64,000 nt of DNA, from the NCBI GenBank assembly GCA_036251935.1, contig CP133967.1, positions 691,488 through 755,487 of the forward strand, in the 5' to 3' direction. The notes beneath the pieces are model-generated. The model was not told the DNA's origin, searched no databases, and worked only from the letters and a program-made list of their open reading frames with translations. How positions within the stretch are numbered: the first letter of the stretch is position 1; each line of letters begins with the position of its first letter. Below are positions 21,635-30,984 of this stretch, in pieces. Origin of the DNA: Orbaceae bacterium lpD04 (lineage in GTDB: Bacteria; Pseudomonadota; Gammaproteobacteria; Enterobacterales; Orbaceae). The position numbers and the translations under genes were made by a program.

Positions 21635-22572
21635 AAATTATTTTAGCCAACCCGCGCGGTTTTTGTGCGGGTGTTGATAGGGCAATTAGTATTGTTGAGC
21701 GTGCAATTGATCTATTTGATGGGCCAATTTATGTTCGTCATGAAGTAGTACATAACCGTTATGTCGTTAATCGCTTAAAAGAGATGGGTGCTATTTTTAT
21801 TGAAGATCTTAATGATGTGCCTGATGGGGCTACATTAGTTTTTTCTGCTCATGGCGTATCTAAAGCGATAAGAAATCAAGCGAAAGAACGTGGTTTAAAG
21901 GTATTTGATGCAACATGTCCATTAGTGACAAAAGTACATATGGAAGTTGCCAGAGCAAGCAATCGCAGTGAAGAGGTGATCTTAATTGGCCATGCTGGGC
22001 ATATTGAGGTTGAAGGTACAATGGGGCAATATAGTAACTCTTTAGGTGGGATCTATCTTATTGAATCAATTGCTGATGTTGCTAAATTACAAGTAAAAAA
22101 TGAAAATTTCCTCTGTTTTACGACGCAAACGACATTATCTGTTGATGATACCGCTGAAGTGATTGAGGCTTTATATCAACGTTTTCCTAATATTCGTGGC
22201 CCACGTAAAAATGATATCTGCTATGCCACAACCAATCGCCAACAAGCGGTGCGTCAACTTGCGAAGCAATCTGATGTTGTTTTAGTCGTAGGCTCAAAAA
22301 ATTCGTCTAATTCTAATCGCCTTGCTGAACTTGCTCGCCGCGAAGGTAAACCGGCTTACTTAATCGATTTTAGCTCAGATATTCAACCTAACTGGCTTGA
22401 AAATGCGAAAATTATTGGGGTAACCGCAGGCGCTTCTGCACCAGAAATTTTAGTTAATGACGTAGTTAATTACCTTAAAGGTATTGGCTATCATTCATTA
22501 ATTGAGATGGACGGTATATTAGAAGATATTATTTTTGAAATCCCTAAAGCTTTAAGAATTGATATCAAATAG
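21631..22572 (+). CDS. ispH: 4-hydroxy-3-methylbut-2-enyl diphosphate reductase
   Basis: IspH is the last enzyme of the MEP isoprenoid pathway, producing IPP and DMAPP by means of an Fe-S cluster. The 313 residues hold the three cluster cysteines in [21 protein letters not shown] and [11 protein letters not shown], and the active-site ETHIGH-like [14 protein letters not shown]. Its start lies inside the lspA stop. Confidence 0.96.
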   Translation: MKIILANPRGFCAGVDRAISIVERAIDLFDGPIYVRHEVVHNRYVVNRLKEMGAIFIEDLNDVPDGATLVFSAHGVSKAIRNQAKERGLKVFDATCPLVTKVHMEVARASNRSEEVILIGHAGHIEVEGTMGQYSNSLGGIYLIESIADVAKLQVKNENFLCFTTQTTLSVDDTAEVIEALYQRFPNIRGPRKNDICYATTNRQQAVRQLAKQSDVVLVVGSKNSSNSNRLAELARREGKPAYLIDFSSDIQPNWLENAKIIGVTAGASAPEILVNDVVNYLKGIGYHSLIEMDGILEDIIFEIPKALRIDIK

Positions 22573-22574
22573 TA

Positions 22575-22829
22575 TTAACGCGATTTTTTTATCAGATTAA
22601 ATTTTGTCATAAGCTGTTCTTCAGTTTCATGATAATTTGGATCTGCAATGATCGCATTTTGAATAGGACAAACTCGCTGACAAGTTGAATGATCGTAATA
22701 TCCTATACATTCTGTGCACTTAGCTGGATCGATTTCATAAGTATCAAAACCCATTGATATTGCATCATTAGGGCACTCGGGTTCACACATATCACAATTG
22801 ATACATTTAGATGTTATTTTTAACGCCAT
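22575..22829 (-). CDS. yfhL: YfhL-type 2[4Fe-4S] ferredoxin
   Basis: A small ferredoxin of 84 residues (E. coli YfhL 86). It has two cluster motifs, CINCDMCEPECP and CTECIGYYDHSTCQRVCP; the insertion in the second motif is typical of this Alvin-type subfamily. It converges with ispH and ends 3 nt from its stop. Confidence 0.92.
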   Translation of the reverse strand: MALKITSKCINCDMCEPECPNDAISMGFDTYEIDPAKCTECIGYYDHSTCQRVCPIQNAIIADPNYHETEEQLMTKFNLIKKSR

Positions 22830-23288
22830 GACTATTCCTTAAAATTCTTGTGCATTATACGTCGTTCTTAGTTAAGTTCAACGAATTTGATAGTGAGTGT
22901 GGCGTTAGTTTATTATCAATGAAATATCTTAGACTCTTCTCTTAGTTATCTGGTTTAGTTTTATTGATTGGCTTTAACAATTAGTGAAATAAAATTAAAT
23001 CATAACTAAATAGAGATATCTAAACTATTTACTTACATGGCAAGGGCTCGCAAATTATATCTGATCAACATTAGATAACTGAATAATATTGGCGACGACG
23101 CTTTGTGTACCTATTGAGTAGGCAAGGCGCCGATTTAAATCGTAATTTAGACGTGATTTGACACGGTATACGAGAAGGCATAGTATATATATTACTGATA
23201 ATAAATAACTTATTTATTATCAGCCTCGGTTTATTATTTGTTAAACTCAGAAAAATTCTGAATGAGAATATTTTAGGAGAATCACATT
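22830..23288. other. 459-bp gap upstream of the YfdX-like gene
   Basis: No ORF is convincing here. The only strong structure is an AT-rich palindrome at 23196-23222: TGATAATAAATAA and TTATTTATTATCA around one central base. A GC-richer island at about 23090-23135 (GGCGACGACGC...GGCAAGGCGCC) stands out from the flanks, but I cannot assign it. Confidence 0.5.
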
Positions 23289-23915
23289 ATGAAACGTATT
23301 TTAACTGTAACCGCTCTTTCTCTCGCTATGTTATCAGGCTTTTCTTCAGCAAGTACACCAACAATACAAGTCCCTCAATCGGCTATTACCAACCAACAAA
23401 TTGAAGAACTATCAGCAGTTGCAACTCAAGGCTTTGACGCTGTTCGAATGATGCAATATGCACGACTAGCGATTTTTAATGCTAATCCTGACTCTGCAAT
23501 GAAGTTAACCGATCAAGCAGCAAAATTACTCGCCGCTGATGCAACAAACTGGAAAAACTTTGTTAAACAGGCTAAAGATCCGGCACTAACTAAAAATGGT
23601 GATTATGTATTAATTGATTCTTCTATTTCTATTGCGGAAAATTATGTCGCGACTAAAGCTAAAAATGCTGCAATTGAAAAAGCCAATAAGAAGATGAAAA
23701 GTGGTGATAAACAAGGAGCAATAGAAGAGTTAAAATTAGCCGGTGTTGGCGTTAATCAAACGCAGTATCTAATGCCGCTTGCACAAACTCGTATTGCCGT
23801 TAGTAAAGCTCAAAAACTCCTTAAAAATGGCAAATATTATGAAGCGAATATCGTATTACGTGACGCGGAATTAGCCATTGTTATTGATAGTGAAACCTTA
23901 GTTGATGTTAAATAA
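23289..23915 (+). CDS. YfdX family periplasmic protein
   Basis: A 208-residue protein with a Sec signal peptide (MKRILTVTALSLAMLSGFSSA). The mature part matches the YfdX family pattern: ARLAIFNANPDSAMKLTDQAAKLL, two-helix repeats, and KLLKNGKYYEANIVLRDAE near the end. YfdX of E. coli is linked to acid/multidrug regulon EvgA; its biochemical role is unclear. The ribosome site is AGGAG, 9 nt before ATG. Confidence 0.8.
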   Translation: MKRILTVTALSLAMLSGFSSASTPTIQVPQSAITNQQIEELSAVATQGFDAVRMMQYARLAIFNANPDSAMKLTDQAAKLLAADATNWKNFVKQAKDPALTKNGDYVLIDSSISIAENYVATKAKNAAIEKANKKMKSGDKQGAIEELKLAGVGVNQTQYLMPLAQTRIAVSKAQKLLKNGKYYEANIVLRDAELAIVIDSETLVDVK

Positions 23916-23936
23916 TCAATAACACCATTCGTTTAA

Positions 23937-23970
23937 AATACGTAGTTATGTAATAACTGCGTATTTTATT
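23937..23970. terminator. Bidirectional terminator after the YfdX-like gene
   Basis: AATACG-T-AGTTA and TAACT-G-CGTATT pair around a short loop, with AT-rich DNA on both sides. It separates convergent genes; the minus-strand gene ends at 23966, inside the right arm. Confidence 0.6.
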
Positions 23971-24361
23971 GATTATCTTTTTGCTTACTTGCTAATTTTT
24001 TTTCAGCTAATGCCAAAAATATAATGCCCGAAATGATAATTATCGCACCTAATGTGCGAGTGACTGTCAAAGGCTCATTAAAGATAAATATTGATACTAA
24101 CATTACTGTAACAATTTGTAGCCTTGATGCGGCAAATGCTGGGCCTACAGGGGCTTTTTTCAATAAAATCATCCAAGTAAAAAAAGCGCCAATATAGCTT
24201 AAGGTGGTAATATAGATCCATTTATTAGATAAGATTCGAATTACCCATTCTAATGAGTAGTCAAGCGGCCTTGCATTAAGTGCCGAAAACTTAAAGCCCG
24301 TTTGGCCAAGCGTATCAAATAATAACAAGCATGCAAAGCCAATAATATAAAAACGCTTCAT
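23966..24361 (-). CDS. Small EamA/DMT-like membrane transporter subunit B
   Basis: 131 residues with about four membrane spans and a charged C-terminal tail. It resembles its upstream partner in size and in motifs (LLFDTLGQTGFKFSALN versus CCDTVGQIAFKCAAIS), so the two look like a heterodimeric half-transporter pair, as in the ArnE/ArnF or paired SMR/EamA types. The start ATG overlaps the partner's TAA (TAATG). The substrate is unknown. Confidence 0.7.
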   Translation of the reverse strand: MKRFYIIGFACLLLFDTLGQTGFKFSALNARPLDYSLEWVIRILSNKWIYITTLSYIGAFFTWMILLKKAPVGPAFAASRLQIVTVMLVSIFIFNEPLTVTRTLGAIIIISGIIFLALAEKKLASKQKDNQ

Positions 24362-24717
24362 TAACCGATCCCCACTAAAATAACGCCAAAGGTAATTAAG
24401 CTAACACCAATTATACGATATGGCGTTAACTGCTCTTTAAACACTAAGCGGCCAACAATCATAACCGAAATAATATTAGCTGATCCGAGTAAAATTGCTT
24501 GGGATAGCGGTAATAAGGTTAAAAAGGCAATCCAAAATAAGAAACCAACGCCGTAAGCGGATACACCAATCCATAGCCAGTAACTACGTAATATAGCAAA
24601 CCAGTAATGCCATCCACTTTGACGCTTAGGTGATATTGCGGCACATTTAAATGCAATTTGACCAACAGTATCACAGCAGATACTACAAAGCCATAAACCA
24701 AAAATAGCCAATGTCAT
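24361..24717 (-). CDS. Small EamA/DMT-like membrane transporter subunit A
   Basis: I choose ATG 24717, which overlaps the zur stop as ATGA, giving 118 residues with four spans; an upstream ATG at 24753 would overlap zur by 40 nt. Motifs include CCDTVGQIAFKCA, LPLSQAILLGSANIISV and VFKEQLTPYRIIGVSLI, typical of EamA half-domains. It is co-transcribed with zur, so a metal- or stress-linked role is possible but unproven. Confidence 0.7.
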   Translation of the reverse strand: MTLAIFGLWLCSICCDTVGQIAFKCAAISPKRQSGWHYWFAILRSYWLWIGVSAYGVGFLFWIAFLTLLPLSQAILLGSANIISVMIVGRLVFKEQLTPYRIIGVSLITFGVILVGIG

Positions 24718-25178
24718 TTTGATAAAAGGGATGTGTTCTGGCACGCAGGGCAAAGACCATGTATTTCTATAATACTATGCTTTACTGCGAACTGATTATG
24801 CTTAGCAAGCTGCTCTAGGTTATTTTCTATTTGGTGGCTATTTTTTTCTAGGATCTGCTTACAGTTATCACAAATAAATAAAATCGAAATATGGTTAGGA
24901 TGACTAAAATGAGGACAAATAATATAGCTATTAGACGATTCTACTTTATGGATAAAACCTTGTTCTAATAAAAAATCTAACGCACGATAAATAGTAGGTG
25001 GCTTAGCTTGAGGCTCTTCTTGTTTTAGTAAATCTAAGAGCTCGTATGCACTCATGGCTTTTTGTGCCTGAAGCATAATGTTAAGAACAATTTTACGTTG
25101 ATTGGTTAATTTAACATTACGCTTTTTACAAACAGCTTCAATATCGTTTAATATTAATAAATGATTATCGCGACTCAT
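24714..25178 (-). CDS. zur: Zinc uptake regulator Zur (Fur family)
   Basis: Zur represses zinc-uptake genes when zinc is plentiful. The 154 residues share long identity with E. coli Zur (QAKPPTIYRALDFLLEQGFIHKVES), plus zinc-ligand motifs FICDNCKQ and HGLCPACQ. I use ATG 25178 (MSRDNHLL), behind AAGG; a longer in-frame start at 25241 would lie deep in rnfH. It overlaps rnfH by 14 nt. Confidence 0.92.
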   Translation of the reverse strand: MSRDNHLLILNDIEAVCKKRNVKLTNQRKIVLNIMLQAQKAMSAYELLDLLKQEEPQAKPPTIYRALDFLLEQGFIHKVESSNSYIICPHFSHPNHISILFICDNCKQILEKNSHQIENNLEQLAKHNQFAVKHSIIEIHGLCPACQNTSLLSK

Positions 25179-25467
25179 TGGCTTGCCTTTTCTTTTTTTG
25201 CTGCGCAAGTGAGCGTTTGCGGCGAATTTCTTTAGGATCATTAATTAATGGTCGATAAATTTCGATACGATCGCCATCTTGTAATGTATCTGTTAAGACT
25301 ACCGGTTTACCATAAATACCGATTTGATGATTATCAAGAATAAGATTGTGTTGAAATAATATATTTGATTGTGTTATCGCCTGTTTTACCGTGCAATTAT
25401 CATCGATAGTGCAATCAACGATAATTGGATTTTCAGGTAAGGCATATACAATTTGTACATTAATCAT
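25165..25467 (-). CDS. rnfH: RnfH family protein (UPF0125)
   Basis: A ubiquitin-fold-like protein of 100 residues (E. coli 96) whose function is not settled. The match includes QIVYALPENP, GIYGKPV and LQDGDRIEIYRPLINDPKEIRRKR. It lies 14 bp after ratA on the same strand, opposite smpB, conserving the E. coli ratA-rnfH/smpB arrangement. Confidence 0.92.
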   Translation of the reverse strand: MINVQIVYALPENPIIVDCTIDDNCTVKQAITQSNILFQHNLILDNHQIGIYGKPVVLTDTLQDGDRIEIYRPLINDPKEIRRKRSLAQQKKKRQANESR

Positions 25468-25481
25468 ATCAACAACCCCAA

Positions 25482-25913
25482 TTAAGCATAAACGTGTTTT
25501 GCTCGATCACTAAAGGCTTTTACCATATTTTCCATTAATTCTTTGAACAATGGTGTAAAGGCAAGATCAAGCAACTTATTTTTAAACTCAAATGTAAGAT
25601 CAAAACTAATTTTACACTCATGTTCCGATATAGCGATAAAGCTCCAAGTACCGCGCAATTGACTAAATGGACCATCAATTAAGGTCATTTCCATTGAGTG
25701 CGGCGTATTAAGTTTATTGAGCGTAATAAATTTTTTCTTAAATCCAAGTTTTTCAACCTCGATAAAAGCTTGAACAATATTGTCTTGCTGACGTAATATA
25801 CCCGCACTTGCACAATCAGGCACAAACAAAGGATATGAGTTAATATCATTAACTAAATCAAACATTTGTGTTGTTGAGTAGGGTTCTGTTATTTCATAAA
25901 AAACACGAGTCAT
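25482..25913 (-). CDS. ratA: Ribosome association toxin RatA / START-like (COQ10 family)
   Basis: 143 residues of START-like fold. E. coli RatA binds 50S subunits and blocks 70S assembly; related COQ10 proteins bind ubiquinone. Family patterns include YSTTQMFDLVNDINSYPLFVP and the C-terminal FKELMENMVKAFSDRAKHVY. It is divergent from smpB. Confidence 0.9.
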   Translation of the reverse strand: MTRVFYEITEPYSTTQMFDLVNDINSYPLFVPDCASAGILRQQDNIVQAFIEVEKLGFKKKFITLNKLNTPHSMEMTLIDGPFSQLRGTWSFIAISEHECKISFDLTFEFKNKLLDLAFTPLFKELMENMVKAFSDRAKHVYA

Positions 25914-25983
25914 AAATTTAAATTATTAATTACACATAAAGTTGTGGCATATAGTAGCATGTAAATCTATAATATCGCATATT

Positions 25984-26466
25984 ATGACAAAGAAAAAATT
26001 ACATAAGCCGGGTTCGGCAACAATTACACTTAATAAACGCGCGCGCCACGAATACTTCATTGAAGAAGAAATCGAGGCTGGTCTGTCTTTGCAAGGTTGG
26101 GAAGTTAAATCCCTACGTGCAGGTAAGGTAAATATTAGCGATAGTTATGTGATCTTTAAAAATGGCGAAGCATGGCTATTTGGCGCAACGATTACGCCAT
26201 TAAGCGTTGCATCAAGTCATGTCGTTTGTGATCCAACTCGAACACGTAAATTACTCTTAAATCAAAAAGAGTTATCTTCATTATTTGGTCTAATTAATCG
26301 CGAAGGTTACACGGTTGTTGCGTTATCCATGTATTGGAAAAATGCTTGGGTTAAAATCAAAGTCGGCGTTGCTAAAGGTAAAAAACAATTCGATAAACGT
26401 GCCGATGAAAAAGATCGTGAATGGCAAGTCAATAAGGCACGGATCATGAAAAACGCGAATCGTTAA
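25984..26466 (+). CDS. smpB: SsrA-binding protein SmpB
   Basis: SmpB binds tmRNA and brings it to stalled ribosomes for trans-translation. I start at ATG 25984, giving 160 residues, the E. coli length, beginning [14 protein letters not shown] and containing [27 protein letters not shown] and a C-terminal ERAREWQ-like [17 protein letters not shown]. An upstream ATG at 25942 has no support. In E. coli ssrA follows at once; here it lies about 2.6 kb further on. Confidence 0.95.
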   Translation: MTKKKLHKPGSATITLNKRARHEYFIEEEIEAGLSLQGWEVKSLRAGKVNISDSYVIFKNGEAWLFGATITPLSVASSHVVCDPTRTRKLLLNQKELSSLFGLINREGYTVVALSMYWKNAWVKIKVGVAKGKKQFDKRADEKDREWQVNKARIMKNANR

Positions 26467-27002
26467 TGCTAACGAGGTGAGCTAAATGGTTACAAAAAGC
26501 GAGCGCTAAAACTCCAACAATTCATGAAATTATAAAACTGCCGAGCAGGTAAAATAAGATCCTCAGCCTAGCTAAATCTGAAATTAACGCTTTAACAAAT
26601 TGTATTAAAGCGTGCCTTGAATGTGCAATTAAATAACAAGTCGTTTAAAACATGGTAACGCTAAACGGCTTATATATATGATTGTTGATATCACCTATCC
26701 TTATTTTTTTACGTCATGCAAGGTCTTGGAAAGTTTAGCAAGATAACGGTTACATATTGTTATATTTGTTATAGCAACCAAAGCCTTAATAAAAATATTC
26801 TTTTCAATTGCTTGTTGGCGCTAATTTTAGCTGGGCTTAAGTTAAACCTTCAAACTAAATAATTAGCCTGGTATTTGTTAATAGTATGCTTATTATGATC
26901 TTTCACTGAATAAAACTAACTTTCGTATCGATAATATTTAAGTTGTTTTCTTTTATTTTTGAGCGAATAAAGACTAAACTGACAACTTAATTTATATACA
27001 TT
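26467..27002. other. 536-bp gap between smpB and ghrB
   Basis: I see no intact gene. A short open stretch at about 26477-26548 reads AKWLQKASAKTPTIHEIIKL between stops and could be a gene remnant, but I do not recognise it. The rest is AT-rich with no clear hairpin. Confidence 0.4.
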
Positions 27003-27014
27003 ATGGGTGTTTTT

Positions 27015-27995
27015 ATGAAAAAAAATGTCGTTTTATTTAGTAAAATTCCTGTTGAACAGCAAAAAAGGTTAGAACAAGCATTCAATCTAACTGTTTTTAC
27101 AAGTAGCCCAGATGCTGATACAGATGCATTTACCAAAGCCCTAATTAATGCTGATGGTATAATTGGCTCTAATATGGCAACGAGAGTGGATGATATTTTT
27201 TTAGCTAATACTCCCAATCTTAAAGCCGCATCAACCATATCTGTTGGTTTTGATAATTATGATTTAGCGGCGCTCAAAAAACGGGGCATTCGTTTAATGA
27301 ATACGCCTACTGTCCTAACTGAAGGAACCGCCGATCTTATTTTTACCTTATTAATGGCAACCGCTAGAAGAACCGTTGAATTGTCGAATTTAATCCATAA
27401 TGGTAAATGGACTAAGAGTATCACGCCAGATTATTACGGCACAGATATTTATGGCAAAACCTTAGGTATTCTTGGAATGGGGCGTATAGGTAAAGCGATA
27501 GCTAAGCGCGCATATTGCGGCTTTGATATGAATATTCTTTATTATAATCGCTCAGCACATCAAGATGTAGAGCAAAAATATCAAGCAATTCATTGTGAGT
27601 TAGATGATTTATTAAAACAAGCCGATTTTGTTGTTGTGATCTTACCTTTAACGCCAGAAACCACGCACTTAATCACCAAAGAAAAACTCGCTTTGATGAA
27701 ACCATTAGCGATATTAATAAATGGCGCACGCGGTAAAATTATTGATCAGCAGGCGTTAGGTGAGGCGCTAAAAAATAAAATTATTCGCGCAGCGGGGCTT
27801 GATGTATTTGAAGTTGAACCATTACCGATGGATTCCCCCTTATTAAAATTAGATAATATTTTACTATCGCCACATGTTGGCTCGGCAACGACGGAAACCC
27901 GTTATGCAATGGCAAAATGCGCAGTTGATAATATTATTGCGGCGTTACAAAGTGATAAACCAATTGCTAATTGGGTTAATCCAGAAGTGGGTTAA
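27015..27995 (+). CDS. ghrB: 2-hydroxyacid dehydrogenase, GhrB (glyoxylate/hydroxypyruvate/2-ketogluconate reductase)
   Basis: An NAD(P)H-dependent reductase of 326 residues from ATG 27015 (E. coli 324); ATG 27003 is an alternative adding four residues. The nucleotide site is GILGMGRIGKAIAKRA. The catalytic Arg lies in INGARGKIID, Glu in DVFEVEPLP and His in SPHVGSATTETR. The SVGFDNYDLAAL and PTVLTEGTADL segments match GhrB rather than GhrA. Confidence 0.88.
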   Translation: MKKNVVLFSKIPVEQQKRLEQAFNLTVFTSSPDADTDAFTKALINADGIIGSNMATRVDDIFLANTPNLKAASTISVGFDNYDLAALKKRGIRLMNTPTVLTEGTADLIFTLLMATARRTVELSNLIHNGKWTKSITPDYYGTDIYGKTLGILGMGRIGKAIAKRAYCGFDMNILYYNRSAHQDVEQKYQAIHCELDDLLKQADFVVVILPLTPETTHLITKEKLALMKPLAILINGARGKIIDQQALGEALKNKIIRAAGLDVFEVEPLPMDSPLLKLDNILLSPHVGSATTETRYAMAKCAVDNIIAALQSDKPIANWVNPEVG

Positions 27996-28155
27996 TTATT
28001 GATATCTAAGTGTATTTCATGTTTTAATGATTATGGTAATTATTAATAATCACGCTTACTTTAATTGCATTGTATTGAAATTATGCTATTGTTAGGTAAA
28101 CGGAACCATTTAATTTAATTGTGTAATTTTTTAATAAGTTAGGAGAAAGACAGAA

Positions 28156-28608
28156 ATGAAAAAAATAGTGACATTATGTGCCGTTGTTGGTGCTTCAGCA
28201 TTGTTAGCAGCTTGTTCTAGTAACCAAACTGATAACAATATCGTTGGTAGTTATCTACTTGTTTCAGTAAATGATCAGCCTATACCAAACGCTATTCCAC
28301 CTGTACTTAATATTACTCAAGATAGCAGTGTGACTAATATTCAATTAAATGGCAAAATGTGTAATATATTTAATGGCCAAGCAATCTATCAAAATGGCGT
28401 ATTACAAGCTGCTGATGGCGTTGCAATGACTCGCGTATTTTGTAATGAGCCTACTTTAAATCAACTAGATACTGTAATTGGCGATATGTTAAGTAAAGGT
28501 GCTAATGTTGAGAAAGTAAATGGTAAACTGGTTTTAAAATCAGGTAACAATACGTTAGTTTATCAACAACAAAACCTACCAATGACCCAAAAAGATAACA
28601 CTAAATAA
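28156..28608 (+). CDS. hslJ: META-domain lipoprotein HslJ
   Basis: 150 residues with a lipoprotein signal ending LLAAC (Cys 20). The META domain follows: GSYLLVSVNDQP, NGKMCNIFNGQA, GVAMTRVFCNEPTLNQLD and LVLKSGNNTLVYQ, closely matching E. coli HslJ, which affects novobiocin resistance and heat response. The ribosome site AGGAG lies 9 nt upstream. Confidence 0.87.
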   Translation: MKKIVTLCAVVGASALLAACSSNQTDNNIVGSYLLVSVNDQPIPNAIPPVLNITQDSSVTNIQLNGKMCNIFNGQAIYQNGVLQAADGVAMTRVFCNEPTLNQLDTVIGDMLSKGANVEKVNGKLVLKSGNNTLVYQQQNLPMTQKDNTK

Positions 28609-28700
28609 TCTATTGGTGTCATTCAAGCCGTATCGTTTTTGACTAGCGATGCGGTTTATTTGTTTCAAGCCGTCAATAAATTTCGATAAAATATCATAAT

Positions 28701-29075
28701 ATGTCATTAATTACCCTTAAACGTGTTTATGAAAAAATAGCGTCTTTTAATCAAGATAGTTATTTAGTTGATCGTTTATGGCCAAGGGGAATTAGTAAAG
28801 CGAAGCTTACTGGTGTTGCTTGGTTAAAAGAGGTTGCCCCATCAAATGAACTACGTCAGTGGTATCACGAGCATTTAGATGAATGGGATATTTTTTATCA
28901 AAATTATCAGCAAGAACTTGAAAATAATCCCGCGATAATTCCTTTATATCAAAAACTTAAAGATAATGAGCCAATAACGCTGTTATATGGAAGTCGAGAT
29001 CTTAAGCATAATCATGCGATCGTATTGCGCGACTTTTTACTTAATAAGCTTAAGCAAAATAATAGCGCTAGTTAA
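28701..29075 (+). CDS. DUF488 family protein (YeaO-like)
   Basis: 124 residues carrying the DUF488 signature VDRLWPRGISKAKL near the start and PITLLYGSRDLKHNHAIVLRDFL near the end. The biochemical role is unknown. It is the last protein gene before ssrA, 36 bp upstream of it. Confidence 0.8.
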   Translation: MSLITLKRVYEKIASFNQDSYLVDRLWPRGISKAKLTGVAWLKEVAPSNELRQWYHEHLDEWDIFYQNYQQELENNPAIIPLYQKLKDNEPITLLYGSRDLKHNHAIVLRDFLLNKLKQNNSAS

Positions 29076-29111
29076 ACGTCAGAATTTTGGGTATACTAGT
29101 GTTTCATTTTT

Positions 29112-29475
29112 GGGGCTGATTCTGGATTCGACGGGATTTGCGAAACCCAAGGTGCATGCCGAGGTGCGGTAGGCCTCGTTAACAAACCGCAAAATATAGT
29201 CGCAAACGACGAAAACTACGCACTAGCAGCTTAATAACCTGCTCAGAGCCTTCCCTCCCTAGCCTTCGCTCGTAGGACGGGGATCAAGGGGAGTCAAACC
29301 CAAACGAGATCGTGTGGAAGCCTAGCTTGTGGCGGAAGCATTAAAACTAATCAAGCTAGTTTATCAGTGGCGTGTTTGTTCGCAGCGGGTAGACGAAATT
29401 AAAAGACAAACTACGCATGTAGTGCCGAGGATGTAGAAATTTCGGACGGGGGTTCAACTCCCCCCAGCTCCACCA
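29112..29475 (+). ncRNA. ssrA: Transfer-messenger RNA (tmRNA)
   Basis: The 364-nt RNA closely matches E. coli ssrA. The 5' end is GGGGCTGATTCTGGATTCGA and the 3' end is GGTTCAACTCCCCCCAGCTCCACCA-like with encoded CCA (read here in two parts: T-arm GGGGGTTCAACTCCCCC, then AGCTCCACCA). The tag frame starts at 29202 and encodes ANDENYALAA followed by TAATAA. A -10 TATACT lies at 29092-29097. Its 3' end is the prophage attachment site. Confidence 0.97.
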
Positions 29476-29547
29476 CTCAAATAAATTTATTATCAATAAA
29501 ATCAACAAGTTATTGATTTTTTAAACTGGTTAAAAACACAGTAAATA

Positions 29548-29598
29548 GTCTTAAAATGGTCTACACGTGGTCTTAAAAGTGCACGTGTAGTGCACGTG
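29548..29598. repeat. Candidate integrase arm-type repeats by attL
   Basis: AGTGCACGTG occurs at 29578-29587 and 29589-29598 (11-bp period). GTCTTAAAA occurs at 29548-29556 and 29570-29578 (22-bp period), with a related CACGTG at 29563-29568. Helically phased repeats between the att site and int suit arm-binding sites; this is inference. Confidence 0.5.
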
Positions 29599-29601
29599 AA
29601 G

Positions 29602-30747
29602 TTAACTTGCAGATTTATTGATCGACGTATTTCCGTCATATTCTTTGAGATAACTTCCATAATGACGGAATAGCATCTCAGGTCCTTTATGCCCCATTTG
29701 TTTTGATAACCAAAAAAGGTTTACGCCTTGACTGATATGACTGGTAGCAAATGTATGCCGTGTTTGATACGGATTCCGGTATCTAATTCCCGTTCGTTTT
29801 AATGCCGGTACCCATGCTTTTTTTCTGATCGCGTCAGCGCTAGCCCAGTTCGATTTTGTTTTAGGATCCAAAAATATATATTCATTACCTAAAACTCTAT
29901 GTTTTTTTTGGTTAGATAACGCTGAAATAGCTTGTATATTTAGCTCTATAGTCCTGGTACCAGCTTTTGTTTTCGTCGTTTTTTCAATACCAACTACTCT
30001 AGCTGAATTAATATGAAGTGTATTATCATTGAAATTTATATCTTTCCATTTTACTGCACACAATTCGCTTGATCTTAACCCCGTTGCAAATGCAAATTTA
30101 AATAAATTGTAATGCTGTTCATCTATGCATGATTTCAATATCAATTCGATTTCGCGAGGTGAAAATGGGTCAACAACATAGTCATCCTTAATTTTGTCAT
30201 GTTCAGCATTATGATAACGAGATACTGATACTGATGAAACCGGATTAACAAGTATTAAGCCATCAATAACCGCATCATCTAACGATGATTTTAGAAAAGA
30301 TAAAATATTTCGCTTAGTTTTTAGTGATGTGGTTTGCTCTTGGATCCAGTTTTTAATAATACCGGCTGTCAGCTCTGTGACCAAAATATTATGCAAATAT
30401 CTAAGAGCATTAACACATTTTTTGTAACCATCAATTGTCGATGGAGATAATTGCCTTTTACAGCATAGTTCAATGTAGTTATTTAATGAATTAAATACTG
30501 TTAATCCTTTACTTGAATAACCAAATGCTTTTAATTTCGGTGAGTTCGGGAAATAATCAGCATAGTTGAATATGTTTCTTTCTATGTTATTGATTATTTC
30601 ACCTCGTAGCCGTTCAGCATATTTTATATTCGATGTGGTAACCGGTAAGCCTTTTAGTGGCTCACGACAAAGAACACCTTTGTAAGTAAAGGTGATCGAT
30701 ATTGTTTTACTTACTGTATGCTCACGAATAGTTACTCCGCGCGGCAT
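29602..30747 (-). CDS. int: Phage tyrosine integrase
   Basis: Catalyses prophage insertion and excision at ssrA. I use ATG 30747 (MPRGVTIREH), 381 residues, behind AAGGA; ATG 30771 is an alternative. The N-terminal arm-binding region is followed by a SAM-like core-binding domain (about 115-180). The catalytic residues are Arg in GLRSSELCAVKW, His/Arg in TRHTFATSH, His in QMGHKG and Tyr in FRHYGSYLKE. It overlaps xis by 16 nt. Confidence 0.95.
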   Translation of the reverse strand: MPRGVTIREHTVSKTISITFTYKGVLCREPLKGLPVTTSNIKYAERLRGEIINNIERNIFNYADYFPNSPKLKAFGYSSKGLTVFNSLNNYIELCCKRQLSPSTIDGYKKCVNALRYLHNILVTELTAGIIKNWIQEQTTSLKTKRNILSFLKSSLDDAVIDGLILVNPVSSVSVSRYHNAEHDKIKDDYVVDPFSPREIELILKSCIDEQHYNLFKFAFATGLRSSELCAVKWKDINFNDNTLHINSARVVGIEKTTKTKAGTRTIELNIQAISALSNQKKHRVLGNEYIFLDPKTKSNWASADAIRKKAWVPALKRTGIRYRNPYQTRHTFATSHISQGVNLFWLSKQMGHKGPEMLFRHYGSYLKEYDGNTSINKSAS

Positions 30748-30932
30748 TTTTGCTTTTCCTTGCCTTTCCATTCATCTACCGCCAAAATATCCACTTGCCG
30801 TTCTTTGATTCCTGACACTTTAAAAACATGGATTCCGTGCGCCCATATTCCTCGTTTTAACCGTAAATTAACAGCATTAACCGTATCACCAAAATCACTA
30901 CAATATTTGCTTAATGGTAAATAACGTATCAT
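30732..30932 (-). CDS. xis: Excisionase-like protein
   Basis: 66 residues, basic, with the pattern seen in phage excisionases: LSKYCSDFGDTVNAVNLRLKRGIWAHGIHVFKV, then ILAVDEW. This winged-helix type bends att DNA and directs Int to excision. It lies immediately upstream of int and overlaps it, as is usual for int-xis pairs. Confidence 0.8.
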   Translation of the reverse strand: MIRYLPLSKYCSDFGDTVNAVNLRLKRGIWAHGIHVFKVSGIKERQVDILAVDEWKGKEKQKCRAE

Positions 30933-30984
30933 AATTTTTACTCCAAATACTCCACAAAATTTTCAAATAATTGTTATCTGCAAC

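Noticed and set aside
28987-29172. 61-aa ORF running into ssrA
   Set aside because: It overlaps the DUF488 gene and the 5' end of tmRNA in another frame; the RNA match explains the sequence.
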